NCBI RefSeq assembly: GCF_900129375.1
Contig: NZ_FQVN01000002.1
Location: 434,001-498,000, forward strand
Length of the DNA: 64,000 bases
Source: Streptoalloteichus hindustanus
GTDB taxonomy: Bacteria; Actinomycetota; Actinomycetes; Mycobacteriales; Pseudonocardiaceae
Reading direction: 5' to 3'
Shown in pieces: positions 1-7,639 of this stretch. Below the pieces are notes generated by a model. That model worked only from the letters and a program-made list of their open reading frames with translations. It searched no databases and was not told the DNA's origin. The position numbers and the translations under genes were made by a program. Each line of letters begins with the position of its first letter. Position 1 is the stretch's first letter.

Positions 1-2
1 GG

Positions 3-461
3 GCGTCGGCCGCCGGGGCGGAGCTGGTGTTCACCCGCTTCACGATTCCGGTGGGCGAGGGTGGTCTGGTGCGCAACACCGGGTTCATGCGCGCGGTCGG
101 GGACGCCCAGGAGGCGTTCCGGCCCACCGCGGCCGGGGCGGCGGTGGTTCCGGAGATGGCGGCGCAGGCCGAGGCGGGGCGGGTTGTCGACAACCAGAAG
201 CTGTCCGGCCTGGCTGGCAACGACCTCGCCGACTGGTTGTCGGGTCGGGGGGTCGACACCCTGTTCCTGACCGGTGTCGCCACCAACCTCACTGTCGAGC
301 AGACCGCTCGGCACGCGACGGATCTCGGGTTCACGGTGCACGTGGTCTCGGACTGCGTCACCGCCGCTGACGAGGCGGTCCATGCCGCGTCGTTGGCGAA
401 CCTGGAGTTGACGACCGCGGGGTGCCTGTCGGCGGAGGAGGTGTTGGCCCGACTTGGCTGA
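3..461 (+). CDS. isochorismatase-family cysteine-hydrolase-like protein (5' truncated)
   Basis: The reading frame is open to the left edge, so the N-terminus lies outside the window; the GTG at 27 is internal. The visible part has the alpha/beta isochorismatase/nicotinamidase fold signature: GVATNLTVEQTAR followed by an A..LGF..HVVSDC segment and a final AG..L..EEVL helix. In amidohydrolases of this family (nicotinamidase, N-carbamoylsarcosine amidase) the nucleophilic Cys sits where this protein has Thr in ATNLTVE, as in ATN-V-C-VE. The catalytic Cys is therefore missing, as in true isochorismatases, which do not need it. Substrate unknown. It is followed by a palindrome-rich spacer, not by an operon partner. 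Confidence 0.8.
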   Translation, partial: ASAAGAELVFTRFTIPVGEGGLVRNTGFMRAVGDAQEAFRPTAAGAAVVPEMAAQAEAGRVVDNQKLSGLAGNDLADWLSGRGVDTLFLTGVATNLTVEQTARHATDLGFTVHVVSDCVTAADEAVHAASLANLELTTAGCLSAEEVLARLG

Positions 462-520
462 GCCGTGCCCTCCCCGCGGGGAGGGCGTTCGGGAGGCGGA
501 AATCCGATGGAGGCCCCGCC

Positions 521-638
521 GTCTTTCGTATACGAAAGACTTCGGACAAAACCCAGGCGCACTTCGTATACGAAGGTCGAAGGAGAGAACGTCCTTCGGA
601 TACGAAGCGCGGCCGAGGGGGCGTCTTTCGTATACGAA
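521..638. repeat. cluster of four TTCGTATACGAA palindromes
   Basis: Four copies of a 12-bp palindrome: 525-536, 563-574, 595-606 (one mismatch, TTCGGATACGAA) and 627-638. The first is the centre of a perfect 20-bp palindrome (521-540). Start-to-start spacings are 38, 32 and 32 bp, so the last three sites lie on about the same helical face. They fill the spacer upstream of the VOC gene at 682. Either a multi-site operator or a dispersed palindromic repeat. Confidence 0.75.
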
Positions 639-681
639 GGGCGCCCTCGCCTCAAGCCCCCGAACGGCGAGGAGCGACCGG

Positions 682-1404
682 ATGACCACCCGCCTCGGCT
701 CGGTGAACTCGTTCTGCTGGATGGACCTCAAGGCCCACGACGTCGCCGGAGTCGCCGAGTTCTTCAGCGCGGCGCTGGGATGGCGGTTCGCGGTGGACGA
801 GGGCGACTGGCGTCGAGCGGTCAGGATCAGCTCCGGCGGACACCAGATCGGTGGGGTGAGCGACCTCGCCAATCCGGTCTACCCGCCCGGGATTCCCGCC
901 CACATCGCTTACTACCTCGCCGTGGACGACGTCGAGCGCCGTGTCGACGCGGCGACCGCGAACGGTGCTCGACTCGTCGTCGCTCCCTTCGACGCCGGCG
1001 ACCAGGGCCGCACGGCAACCCTGGTCGACCCGTTCGGCGCGGCCTTCTCTCCTTGGCAGGCACGGGAGTTTGGCGGTTGGCAGTGCCCACCGGGTGCGCC
1101 GTTCGCTCCGCACCGAATGGTCCACATCAGCGATCAGCCCAACCAGGCACGGCTTTTCTACCGTGAGCTGCTGGGCGTCGACCTCGCCTTCGCGGACTTC
1201 GTTCCGCCACCCGAGCCGGAATCTTGCGCCCCACGCTGGGAACTCGTCGTCAGCGCCACCGACGTGGACGGCGTCGCCGCCCGCGCCGCCGCCCACGGCC
1301 TGGGCCATGTCGCCTGGCTCGAACGCGTGGGGCGCCGGGTCCTGCGCCTGACCGGTCCGGAAGGACTGTCGTTCCGCGTCGTCCCCGTCGATCCGCGAGC
1401 CTGA
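682..1404 (+). CDS. VOC (glyoxalase/bleomycin-resistance) family protein, two domains
   Basis: A 240-aa protein with two tandem vicinal-oxygen-chelate modules, about residues 8-125 and 135-238. The first opens with SFCWMDLKAHDVAGVAEFFS and carries the typical VDPFGAAFSPWQ end; the second starts at HRMVHISDQPNQARLFYREL and ends in GPEGLSFRVV. The fold is used by metal-dependent glyoxalases, dioxygenases and resistance proteins, but the substrate cannot be told. The frame is open far upstream through the palindromic repeats; ATG 682 is chosen because GGAG at 671-674 sits correctly before it and the protein then starts at the conserved region. The four palindromes just upstream are candidate operators. 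Confidence 0.85.
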   Translation: MTTRLGSVNSFCWMDLKAHDVAGVAEFFSAALGWRFAVDEGDWRRAVRISSGGHQIGGVSDLANPVYPPGIPAHIAYYLAVDDVERRVDAATANGARLVVAPFDAGDQGRTATLVDPFGAAFSPWQAREFGGWQCPPGAPFAPHRMVHISDQPNQARLFYRELLGVDLAFADFVPPPEPESCAPRWELVVSATDVDGVAARAAAHGLGHVAWLERVGRRVLRLTGPEGLSFRVVPVDPRA

Positions 1405-1519
1405 AGCAACCTGCCCGGCGACACCGAGGACAACCACAGGTGTTTCGATCACTCTGTCCACTGTGGATGGACGGTGGTTTGGTCGTCGAGTGGGTGTCAG
1501 ATGCGACGTGCGGGGGGCG

Positions 1520-2017
1520 TCAGTCGTGGTGGGGGTGGGTGGTGACGCGGTGGGCGATTTCGGCGTCGAGGGGGCTCATGGTGTTGGGGACGGGGGAGTT
1601 CGGGTGCCACCAGTGGAAGGCTGACACCTCGTCGTTGACGGTCAGGGTTGGCGGGGCGGACAGCGCGGTTCGGAAGACCGCGGCGTACTCGCGGCGGGGC
1701 GGGTGTTGGAGCTCGAACTCGGCGAGGGCGGTCAGTCGCGCGTGAACGCCGTGGATTCCGGTTTCCTCGGCCAGTTCCCGCACGGCGGCCTCGGCGGGGG
1801 ACTCGTGGGGCTCGATGAGTCCACCGGGGAGTTCCCACTGCTGGCGTCGGCGGTCGAACACCATCAGGACGTGTTCCGCGTGGTGGACCACGACGAGGGC
1901 GAGGGGCAGCGGGGTGTGCCCGTCCAGGCCGGAAGACCCTGGCCCGGTGAGGAAGCGGAAGTCGAGCAGGGCGTTGCCGAAGCGGTCGCGCGGCGGCGGT
2001 CCGGGCACGGGGATCAC
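1520..2017 (-). CDS. Nudix hydrolase
   Basis: A 165-aa protein with a complete Nudix box at residues 66-88 (G-x5-E-x7-REUxEExGU, read as G66, E72, R80, E81, E84, E85, G87, I88), the Mg-binding site of enzymes that hydrolyse nucleoside diphosphate derivatives. The preceding VVVHHAEHVLMVFDRR..WELPGG strand-loop is typical, and the C-terminal WWHPNSPVPNTMSPLDAEIAHR matches many small actinobacterial Nudix proteins. Substrate unpredictable. It reads towards the VOC gene and lies about 70 bp downstream of allR on the same strand, but no shared operon signal is evident. Confidence 0.88.
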   Translation of the reverse strand: MIPVPGPPPRDRFGNALLDFRFLTGPGSSGLDGHTPLPLALVVVHHAEHVLMVFDRRRQQWELPGGLIEPHESPAEAAVRELAEETGIHGVHARLTALAEFELQHPPRREYAAVFRTALSAPPTLTVNDEVSAFHWWHPNSPVPNTMSPLDAEIAHRVTTHPHHD

Positions 2018-2087
2018 CCCGACTCGTGGAGTGGGTGTGGGCCGGCCAGCTGATGGTCGTGTGCTGGCTGTCGGATGTCCAGGGGGC

Positions 2088-2867
2088 TCAGGCGGAGGCG
2101 GCGTTGGCGAACTGCTGGGTGAGCTGTTCGGCGGTGCGCTGCATGAGCGGGACGATCCGGCTGACGACCGCCTTGGTGAGCCGTCCTTCGGGGCCGGACA
2201 CGGAGATGGCGGCGAGCGCCGGGCCCGCGCCGAGCGGCACGGCCACGCAGCGCACGCCGACCTCCTGCTCGCCCTCGTCCATGGCGTAGCCCTGGCGCGT
2301 GATCTGGGTGAGCTGGCGGAGCAGCTTGGCGCGGTCGGTGATCGTGTGCGGGGTGAAGGCGGGCAGCCCCGTGCGGTCGAGGAGCTCCTCGACCTCCTCG
2401 CGGGGAAGCCGGGAGAGCACCGCCTTGCCGACCCCGGTGCCGTGCGGCAGCACGCGTCGGCCGACCTCGGTGAACATCCGCATCGAGTGCCGCGACGGCG
2501 CCTGCGCCACGTAGACGATCTCGTCGCCGTCCAGGATCGCCAGGTTGGCGGTCTCGCCGACCTGCTCGACCAGGTCGGCCAGCAGGGGGCGGGCCCACGC
2601 GCCGAACTGGCGGCTGGCGGTCTCGCCCAGCCGGATCAGCCGGGGGCCGAGCGCGTACCGGCGGGAGCTGTCCTGTCGGACGTAGCCCAGGGTGACCAGG
2701 GTGCGGACCAGCCGGTGGATGGTCGGCAGCGGCAGGCCCGAGGCGGCGGCCAGTTCGGACAGGCCGGCCTCGCCGCCCGCGTCGGCCAGTCGTTCCAGGA
2801 GTTGGAAGGCGCGTTCCAGCGACTGCACGCCGCCGCTGGAGCCGCGCTCCGTCCTCTGCGGCGTCAT
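2088..2867 (-). CDS. allR: IclR-family repressor, AllR-like
   Basis: A 259-aa protein with an N-terminal winged helix (about residues 12-75, [22 protein letters not shown], then [22 protein letters not shown]) and a C-terminal IclR effector domain ([31 protein letters not shown]). From memory it closely resembles streptomycete AllR, which represses allantoin-catabolism genes and malate synthase and responds to glyoxylate-derived effectors. It is transcribed divergently from aceB, the expected target, across a 170-bp region. ATG start at 2867. Function by family and context is firm; the effector is not shown by sequence. Confidence 0.85.
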   Translation of the reverse strand: MTPQRTERGSSGGVQSLERAFQLLERLADAGGEAGLSELAAASGLPLPTIHRLVRTLVTLGYVRQDSSRRYALGPRLIRLGETASRQFGAWARPLLADLVEQVGETANLAILDGDEIVYVAQAPSRHSMRMFTEVGRRVLPHGTGVGKAVLSRLPREEVEELLDRTGLPAFTPHTITDRAKLLRQLTQITRQGYAMDEGEQEVGVRCVAVPLGAGPALAAISVSGPEGRLTKAVVSRIVPLMQRTAEQLTQQFANAASA

Positions 2868-2965
2868 GCCGTCTCCCCTCTCGCCGGGCGAACTCCCGCG
2901 CGGATTCTAGGGACACCCGCCGACGGCCGGGTCCGAGATCGGGGAGCCCGATCCGCCCGCGGCTG

Positions 2966-2993
2966 TTGACTTCCACCATACAGAATCTAAGCT
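2966..2993 (+). promoter_or_regulatory. candidate aceB promoter
   Basis: TTGACT (2966-2971) and TAAGCT (2988-2993) with a 16-bp spacer, 45 bp before the chosen aceB start. The area just downstream repeats AGAATC/GAATC/AGAAT elements (about 2982-3007), a plausible AllR target. Promoter call is by consensus only. Confidence 0.45.
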
Positions 2994-3037
2994 CCGAATC
3001 GCAGAATGATGACGCTCGTACTGCCGAGGAGCGGATC

Positions 3038-4654
3038 GTGAGCGACCACAACGGCGTGACCGTCCATGGCCCATCGGTCGACCGGGGGGAGGAGGTGCTC
3101 ACGCCGGCGGCGCTGGCGTTCGTGGCCGACCTCCACCGGCGGTTCGGCCCCCGGCGCGCCGAGGTGCTGCGCCGCAGGGGCGAGCGCCGGGCGGAGATCG
3201 CGCGCACCGGCCGCCTGGACTTCCTCCCCGAGACCGCCGCCGTGCGCGAGGGCGACTGGACCGTGGCCGAGGCCCCCGCCGACCTGCGCGACCGGCGGGT
3301 GGAGATCACCGGCCCCACCGAGCGCAAGATGACGATCAACGCCCTCAACTCCGGAGCCCGGGTGTGGCTGGCCGACCACGAGGACGCCAACACCCCCACC
3401 TGGCACAACGTGATCGCCGGCCAGGTGAATCTGACGGACGCCATCGAACGGCGGATCAGCCTCACCACCCCGGAGGGGAAGGAGTACCGGCTCACCGCCG
3501 AGCGCACCCCGGCGATCGTGTTCCGGCCGCGCGGCTGGCACCTGGTCGACCGGCACCTGCTGGTGGACGGCGAACCCGTCAGCGGCGCGCTGCTCGACTT
3601 CGGGCTCTACTTCTTCCACAACGCCCGGCGCCTACTGGAGCGGGGCAGCGGCCCGTACTTCTACCTGCCCAAGATGGAGGGCCACCGCGAGGCCCGGCTG
3701 TGGAACGACGTGTTCACCCACGCCGAGCGGGCGCTGGACATCCCGCACGGCACGGTCAGGGCCACCGCGCTGATCGAGACGATCACCGCGGCGTTCGAGA
3801 TGGAGGAGATCCTCCACGAGCTGCGGGAGCACGCCTCCGGCCTGAACGCCGGGCGGTGGGACTACTTGTTCAGCGTCATCAAGAACTTCCGGGACGCCGG
3901 AGCCGACTTCGTGCTCCCCGACCGCAACTCGGTCACGATGACCGCCCCGTTCATGCGGGCCTACACCGACCTGCTCGTGCGCACCTGCCACCGGCGCGGG
4001 GCCTTCGCGATCGGCGGCATGGCCGCGTTCATCCCGAGCCGCCGCGACCCGGAGGTGAACGCGCGCGCGATGGCGAAGGTGGCCGAGGACAAGCAGCGCG
4101 AGGCCGTCGCCGGCTTCGACGGCTCGTGGGTGGCCCATCCCGACCTGGTTCCGGTGTGCGCCGAGGCGTTCGACGCGGTGCTGGGCGAGCGCCCCAACCA
4201 GGTCGACCGGCGCCGCGACGACGTCGTGGTCACCGCGGCCGATCTGCTCGACGTGGCCGCCACACCAGGTGAGGTGACGGAGGAGGGGCTGCGCAGCGAC
4301 GTCAACGTCGGTCTGCGGTACGTCGAGTCGTGGTTGCGGGGCATCGGCGCCGCCGCGTTGTTCAACCTCATGGAGGACGTGGCGACGGCCGAGATCGCGC
4401 GTTCGCAGGTCTGGCAGTGGATTCGCAACGACGTGCGGCTCGCCGCCGGCGACTCCCTGGTCGGCGAGCGGGTGACCGCGGACCTGGTGCGGCGGGTGGT
4501 CGACGAGGAACTGGAGCGCATCCGGGCCGAGATCGGCGACGAGGCCTTCCGGGCCGGCCGGTGGCGGGACGCCAGGGAGGTCTTCGAGGAGGTCGCGCTG
4601 GCCGAGGAGTTCGTGGAGTTCCTGACCCTGCCCGCCTGCGAGCGGATCGACTGA
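3038..4654 (+). CDS. aceB: malate synthase A
   Basis: A 538-aa protein condensing glyoxylate with acetyl-CoA to malate in the glyoxylate shunt and downstream of allantoin degradation. The family signature is intact ([20 protein letters not shown], about residue 270), as are the early [13 protein letters not shown] and the FRPRGWHL segment; length matches malate synthase A. An upstream TTG at 2966 would overlap the promoter; GTG 3038 is preferred because GAGGAG lies 6-7 nt upstream and the N-terminus then matches the family. It is divergent from allR and 3 bp from the next gene, so the two are probably co-transcribed and AllR-controlled. Confidence 0.95.
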   Translation: MSDHNGVTVHGPSVDRGEEVLTPAALAFVADLHRRFGPRRAEVLRRRGERRAEIARTGRLDFLPETAAVREGDWTVAEAPADLRDRRVEITGPTERKMTINALNSGARVWLADHEDANTPTWHNVIAGQVNLTDAIERRISLTTPEGKEYRLTAERTPAIVFRPRGWHLVDRHLLVDGEPVSGALLDFGLYFFHNARRLLERGSGPYFYLPKMEGHREARLWNDVFTHAERALDIPHGTVRATALIETITAAFEMEEILHELREHASGLNAGRWDYLFSVIKNFRDAGADFVLPDRNSVTMTAPFMRAYTDLLVRTCHRRGAFAIGGMAAFIPSRRDPEVNARAMAKVAEDKQREAVAGFDGSWVAHPDLVPVCAEAFDAVLGERPNQVDRRRDDVVVTAADLLDVAATPGEVTEEGLRSDVNVGLRYVESWLRGIGAAALFNLMEDVATAEIARSQVWQWIRNDVRLAAGDSLVGERVTADLVRRVVDEELERIRAEIGDEAFRAGRWRDAREVFEEVALAEEFVEFLTLPACERID

Positions 4655-4657
4655 GCC

Positions 4658-5938
4658 GTGGCGCGGACCTCGTTCGACGCCACCGCCGTCGCCGATGCGC
4701 TCGCTTCCTTGGCCGAGGTGGACGCCGAGCGCGCCCGGCGCTACCCCGGTGACGCCGGGGGCCGGCAGCCGGTGCACACCTGTTACGTGCCCGCCGACCG
4801 GGTGCACGCCGACCTGCCGGGGGAGTGGGGCGCCGCCGCGCTCGCCGCACTCGACGAGCACGCGCCGACGCCGGCCGACCTGGCGGCGGTGCTCGACCTC
4901 GCACCGGAGCTGGCCGGGGCCGTGCACCCCAGGGTGCGGGCCAAGCTCGCCGGCGAGCCGGTGGAGGACCTGCGGATCGACTTCGAGGACGGGTACGGGG
5001 CGCCGGGCGACGACCAGGAGGACGCCGACGCCGTGGCCGCCGCCGGGCACGTCGCCGACTGGTGCGCTGCTGGGACCTGCCCGCCGTCGTTCGGCGCGCG
5101 GGTGAAGTCCTTCGACACCCCAGTGCTGCGTGCGCGTAGCGTCCGCACGTTGGACGTGTTGCTGACAGCGTTGCTCGAACGGACCGGCGGCGCGCTGCCG
5201 GACGGGTTCGTGCTGACCTTTCCCAAGGTCACCGCGACCGCGCAGGTGGAGGCGTTCGTCGCCGTGCTGGGGCTGGCCGAGCGGGCGCTGGGGCTTCCGG
5301 ACCGCGCGCTGCGGTTCGAGATCCAGGTCGAGACGACGCAGTCCGTGTTGGACGGCAGCGGCAGTCTGGCCCTTCCAGCGTGGATCGAGGCGGGGCAGGG
5401 CCGGGTGAGCGGGCTGCACTTCGGCACCTACGACTACACGGCGGCGTGCGGGCTGTCGGCGGCGCAGCAGCACTTGGCGCACGGGGCGTGCGACTTCGCG
5501 CGGCACGTCATGCAGCTCGCGGCCGCGGGAACCGGGGTGCGGCTGTCCGACGGGTCGACGAACGTGCTGCCGGTCGGCGACGCCGGGCAGGTGCGGTCGG
5601 GGTGGCGCACCCACGGCACGCTGGTGCGCCGTGGTCTGGACCACGGCTTCTACCAGGGGTGGGACCTGCACCCGGCGCAGTTGGTGAGCCGGTACGCCGC
5701 GGTGTTCGCCTTCTTCCGCTCGGGACTGGACGCCGACGCCGCGCGGCTGCGGCGGTACGTCGGGCGGGGTGGGGGCGCGGTGCTGGACGAACCGGCGACC
5801 GCGCAGGCGCTGGCGGGCTCGTTGCGGCGCGCGGTGGACTGCGGCGCGGTGGAGGCGGCGGAGGTCGAGCGGCTCACCGGGCTGTCCTCGGCTGATTTGC
5901 TGGCGTTGGCCGCGCGCCGGCCGCTGCCCGGGAGCTGA
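4658..5938 (+). CDS. DUF6986 aldolase/citrate-lyase-like protein
   Basis: A 426-aa protein starting GTG three bases after aceB. It resembles the DUF6986 family, a branch of the HpcH/HpaI aldolase-citrate lyase TIM barrels: DLRIDFEDGYG (about residue 107), RVKSFD, LTFPKV, RFEIQVETTQSV and LHFGTYDYTA are the conserved barrel strands, with acidic residues suited to metal binding. The enzyme's reaction has not been established as far as I know. In streptomycetes homologues also sit beside malate synthase and allantoin genes, which suggests a C2/C4 acid product or substrate near glyoxylate or ureidoglycolate. Co-transcription with aceB is likely. Confidence 0.8.
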   Translation: MARTSFDATAVADALASLAEVDAERARRYPGDAGGRQPVHTCYVPADRVHADLPGEWGAAALAALDEHAPTPADLAAVLDLAPELAGAVHPRVRAKLAGEPVEDLRIDFEDGYGAPGDDQEDADAVAAAGHVADWCAAGTCPPSFGARVKSFDTPVLRARSVRTLDVLLTALLERTGGALPDGFVLTFPKVTATAQVEAFVAVLGLAERALGLPDRALRFEIQVETTQSVLDGSGSLALPAWIEAGQGRVSGLHFGTYDYTAACGLSAAQQHLAHGACDFARHVMQLAAAGTGVRLSDGSTNVLPVGDAGQVRSGWRTHGTLVRRGLDHGFYQGWDLHPAQLVSRYAAVFAFFRSGLDADAARLRRYVGRGGGAVLDEPATAQALAGSLRRAVDCGAVEAAEVERLTGLSSADLLALAARRPLPGS

Positions 5939-6227
5939 CCCGGCGACGAGGAAGTCCGGCGCGGGGGCGGGGGAAATCCCGTGCGGCTGCCCGCTCCGAA
6001 ACATTCTCCTGACGGCCGGGAAATCGGTCGTCGTCCTGATGCCCCGATTCTCGGCAATGACCTCGGCGATCTGAACCGGGAAAGCGTTCCCGCCGCTCCG
6101 GCGGAATTCCCGTGGGCCGCGCCGCCCCGAACTCCCTACCCGGGGACAGCCCCCACCCGCCCTGGGGGGCGAGCCCTGCTCCAGCCTATCGGCCAGCCAC
6201 GGAGGGGCCAAGAACCCGGCGCGAGCC

Positions 6228-6287
6228 TGTGGACAACTCCGGAAAAGGCATCACCCGGCAGAGTGGAAAACGGGCGTCTGTGGATAA
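6228..6287. promoter_or_regulatory. pair of consensus DnaA-box sequences
   Basis: TGTGGACAA at 6228-6236 is the exact complement of TTGTCCACA, the actinobacterial DnaA box. TGTGGATAA at 6279-6287 is the exact complement of TTATCCACA. They face the same way, 51 bp apart. No origin genes are nearby, so this is at most a DnaA-binding or titration site. Confidence 0.4.
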
Positions 6288-6486
6288 CTACCGCCTGAAC
6301 ACGACAAACGAGTTGCGGGCGGGCGGAAGCCGTGGGATACGGAAGGGTTGCCCGGCGCCGGCCGGTCCCGCACCGATCCTGCCTCGCCGTGATCACACCC
6401 TGTCGCCCCTCGTTCACGCTTTCAGGCCGTGCTGGGGAGAACCCCCGGCTTCCGGGGTACCTCGACGGATGGCGCACCCAGCGCGG

Positions 6487-6556
6487 GACCCGCGAACGGA
6501 CCCACGACAAACCCACGACGGAACCACGACGGAACCCGCGAGCGGACCCGCGAACG
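6487..6556. repeat. degenerate tandem repeat GACCCRCGAMSG
   Basis: About six head-to-tail units of 11-13 bp; the first (6487-6498) and last (6545-6556) are identical, GACCCGCGAACG. The array ends about 12 bp before the ribosome binding site of the gene at 6581. Confidence 0.6.
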
Positions 6557-6580
6557 GCCCAAGCCCAAGGAGGAGCCACC

Positions 6581-6877
6581 ATGATCGTCAAGAAGATGTA
6601 CGACCTCGGTGTTCGCAGCGAGCACGCCTACTTCGCCGCCTTCTGCTCGATCGTCGCGTCGTTCGTGTCCTGGCTGGTGTCCCGCAACGCCGAGGACGCC
6701 TCCCTCGCCAGGGCCGACCGGTGGGGCATCTTCATCGGCGAGTGGGCGCCCACCTTCTTCGGCCTCGGCCTGGCGCTGTCCCGCTACGAGGACGACCCGT
6801 CCCGGGGCCGGCGGGCGAGCGAGCTGTCCGGGCTGCGGCGGACCGCCGAGCAGACCGCCGACGCCGTGCGCCACTGA
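6581..6877 (+). CDS. small membrane protein, function unknown
   Basis: A 98-aa protein with two hydrophobic segments, about residues 15-37 (HAYFAAFCSIVASFVSWLVS) and 48-65 (GIFIGEWAPTFFGLGLAL), joined by a short charged loop, and a charged tail RYEDDPSRGRRASELSGLRR. A strong AAGGAGGAG precedes ATG 6581; longer upstream reading is rejected because it runs through the repeat array. Similar short two-helix proteins are common in actinomycetes but I recognise no function. The DUF6098 gene follows after 37 bp. Confidence 0.75.
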   Translation: MIVKKMYDLGVRSEHAYFAAFCSIVASFVSWLVSRNAEDASLARADRWGIFIGEWAPTFFGLGLALSRYEDDPSRGRRASELSGLRRTAEQTADAVRH

Positions 6878-6914
6878 CGGCGACGTCTCGCCCGGCAGCG
6901 GGTACTCCTCGGCG

Positions 6915-7433
6915 GTGAACAGCGTGAACAGTGTGAACAGCGCGCGCACACCGGAGGACCCGGCCGACCTGCCCACCATCACCCGGCTCAGCGAGCTCGC
7001 CGAGCTGGTGGCCGGCCCCGACCGGGGCCTCGGCCTGTACCTGCGGTGGTCGAAGGGGCCGGCGGCGGACCTGGCCGAGGGCGGCGGCCAGTCCAGCCGG
7101 GACGGCCTCACCGGGGTGCGGCTGCCCGGCCTGTCGGCCAACCCGCTGCGCGTCGAGGACTGGTGGGGCGACCGGTCCCGGGAGCTGTGGGTCGCGCGCC
7201 GGCTGCACGACTACCGGCACCTGCGCGACCAGCGCGGCCCCGGGGTGCGGCCGTGGGTGCTGCGCGCGGAGGAGCGGGGGCGCGGCCCGGACAACGAGCC
7301 GCTGGTGGTCTGTCGCCAACCTGTCGCGTGGGTCCACGAGTCCGTGTTGGCGGACTGCGACCGGGTGGTCGCCGAGCAGCAGGCCGGCGGGTGGGGACCG
7401 CTCGACCGCTCCGGCGAGCGGGGCGGCGGCTGA
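6915..7433 (+). CDS. DUF6098 family protein
   Basis: A 172-aa protein matching DUF6098 by its core LPTITRLSELAELV, GLYLRWSKGPAADL, RDGLTGVRLPGLSANPL and RELWVARRLHDYRHLR. The family is widespread in actinobacteria and uncharacterised; the conserved basic and aromatic residues suggest a soluble cytoplasmic protein. The start is uncertain: three in-frame GTG codons at 6915, 6924 and 6933 arise from a 9-bp tandem repeat (GTGAACAGC), and no strong ribosome binding site selects among them. The first is used here. Confidence 0.75.
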   Translation: MNSVNSVNSARTPEDPADLPTITRLSELAELVAGPDRGLGLYLRWSKGPAADLAEGGGQSSRDGLTGVRLPGLSANPLRVEDWWGDRSRELWVARRLHDYRHLRDQRGPGVRPWVLRAEERGRGPDNEPLVVCRQPVAWVHESVLADCDRVVAEQQAGGWGPLDRSGERGGG

Positions 7434-7458
7434 GCCGGGCCTGAGCAGCGGCTTCGGG

Positions 7459-7489
7459 CGTGGGCGACAGGATTTCCCTTCCGCCCACG
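7459..7489 (+). terminator. possible weak hairpin after the DUF6098 gene
   Basis: CGTGGGCG (7459-7466) pairs with CGCCCACG (7482-7489) over a 15-nt loop, 25 bp after the stop. No T-run follows. Could instead be part of the permease leader. Confidence 0.3.
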
Positions 7490-7639
7490 GGCCGTCAGGA
7501 GATTTTCCCTCCCCCGACGTGTCGCTGGTTCGGGGGCCCCGGAAGCCCTGGAACCGCCCCGTTTCCCCGCCCTATGCTTCGCCGGTTTGTTCTGCCGGAA
7601 CAGGCCAGGAACAGGGACCGGAACAGGGAAGAGGCAGGG

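Larger units (their letters stand above)
5939..6580. other. 640-bp gene-free interval
   Basis: No frame here has convincing codon bias on either strand. It holds two consensus DnaA-box sequences (6228-6287) and a degenerate 11-13-bp repeat (6487-6556) just before the next gene's ribosome binding site. No clear terminator was found after the DUF6986 gene. Confidence 0.5.

Noticed and set aside
6112-6918. Long open frames through the 5.9-6.6 kb spacer
   Set aside because: Wrong codon bias, frames cross a repeat array, and a better-supported gene starts at 6581.
7434-7639. Amino-acid-responsive riboswitch before the permease
   Set aside because: Apart from one modest hairpin no known aptamer pattern can be recognised; the leader is short and GC-rich.
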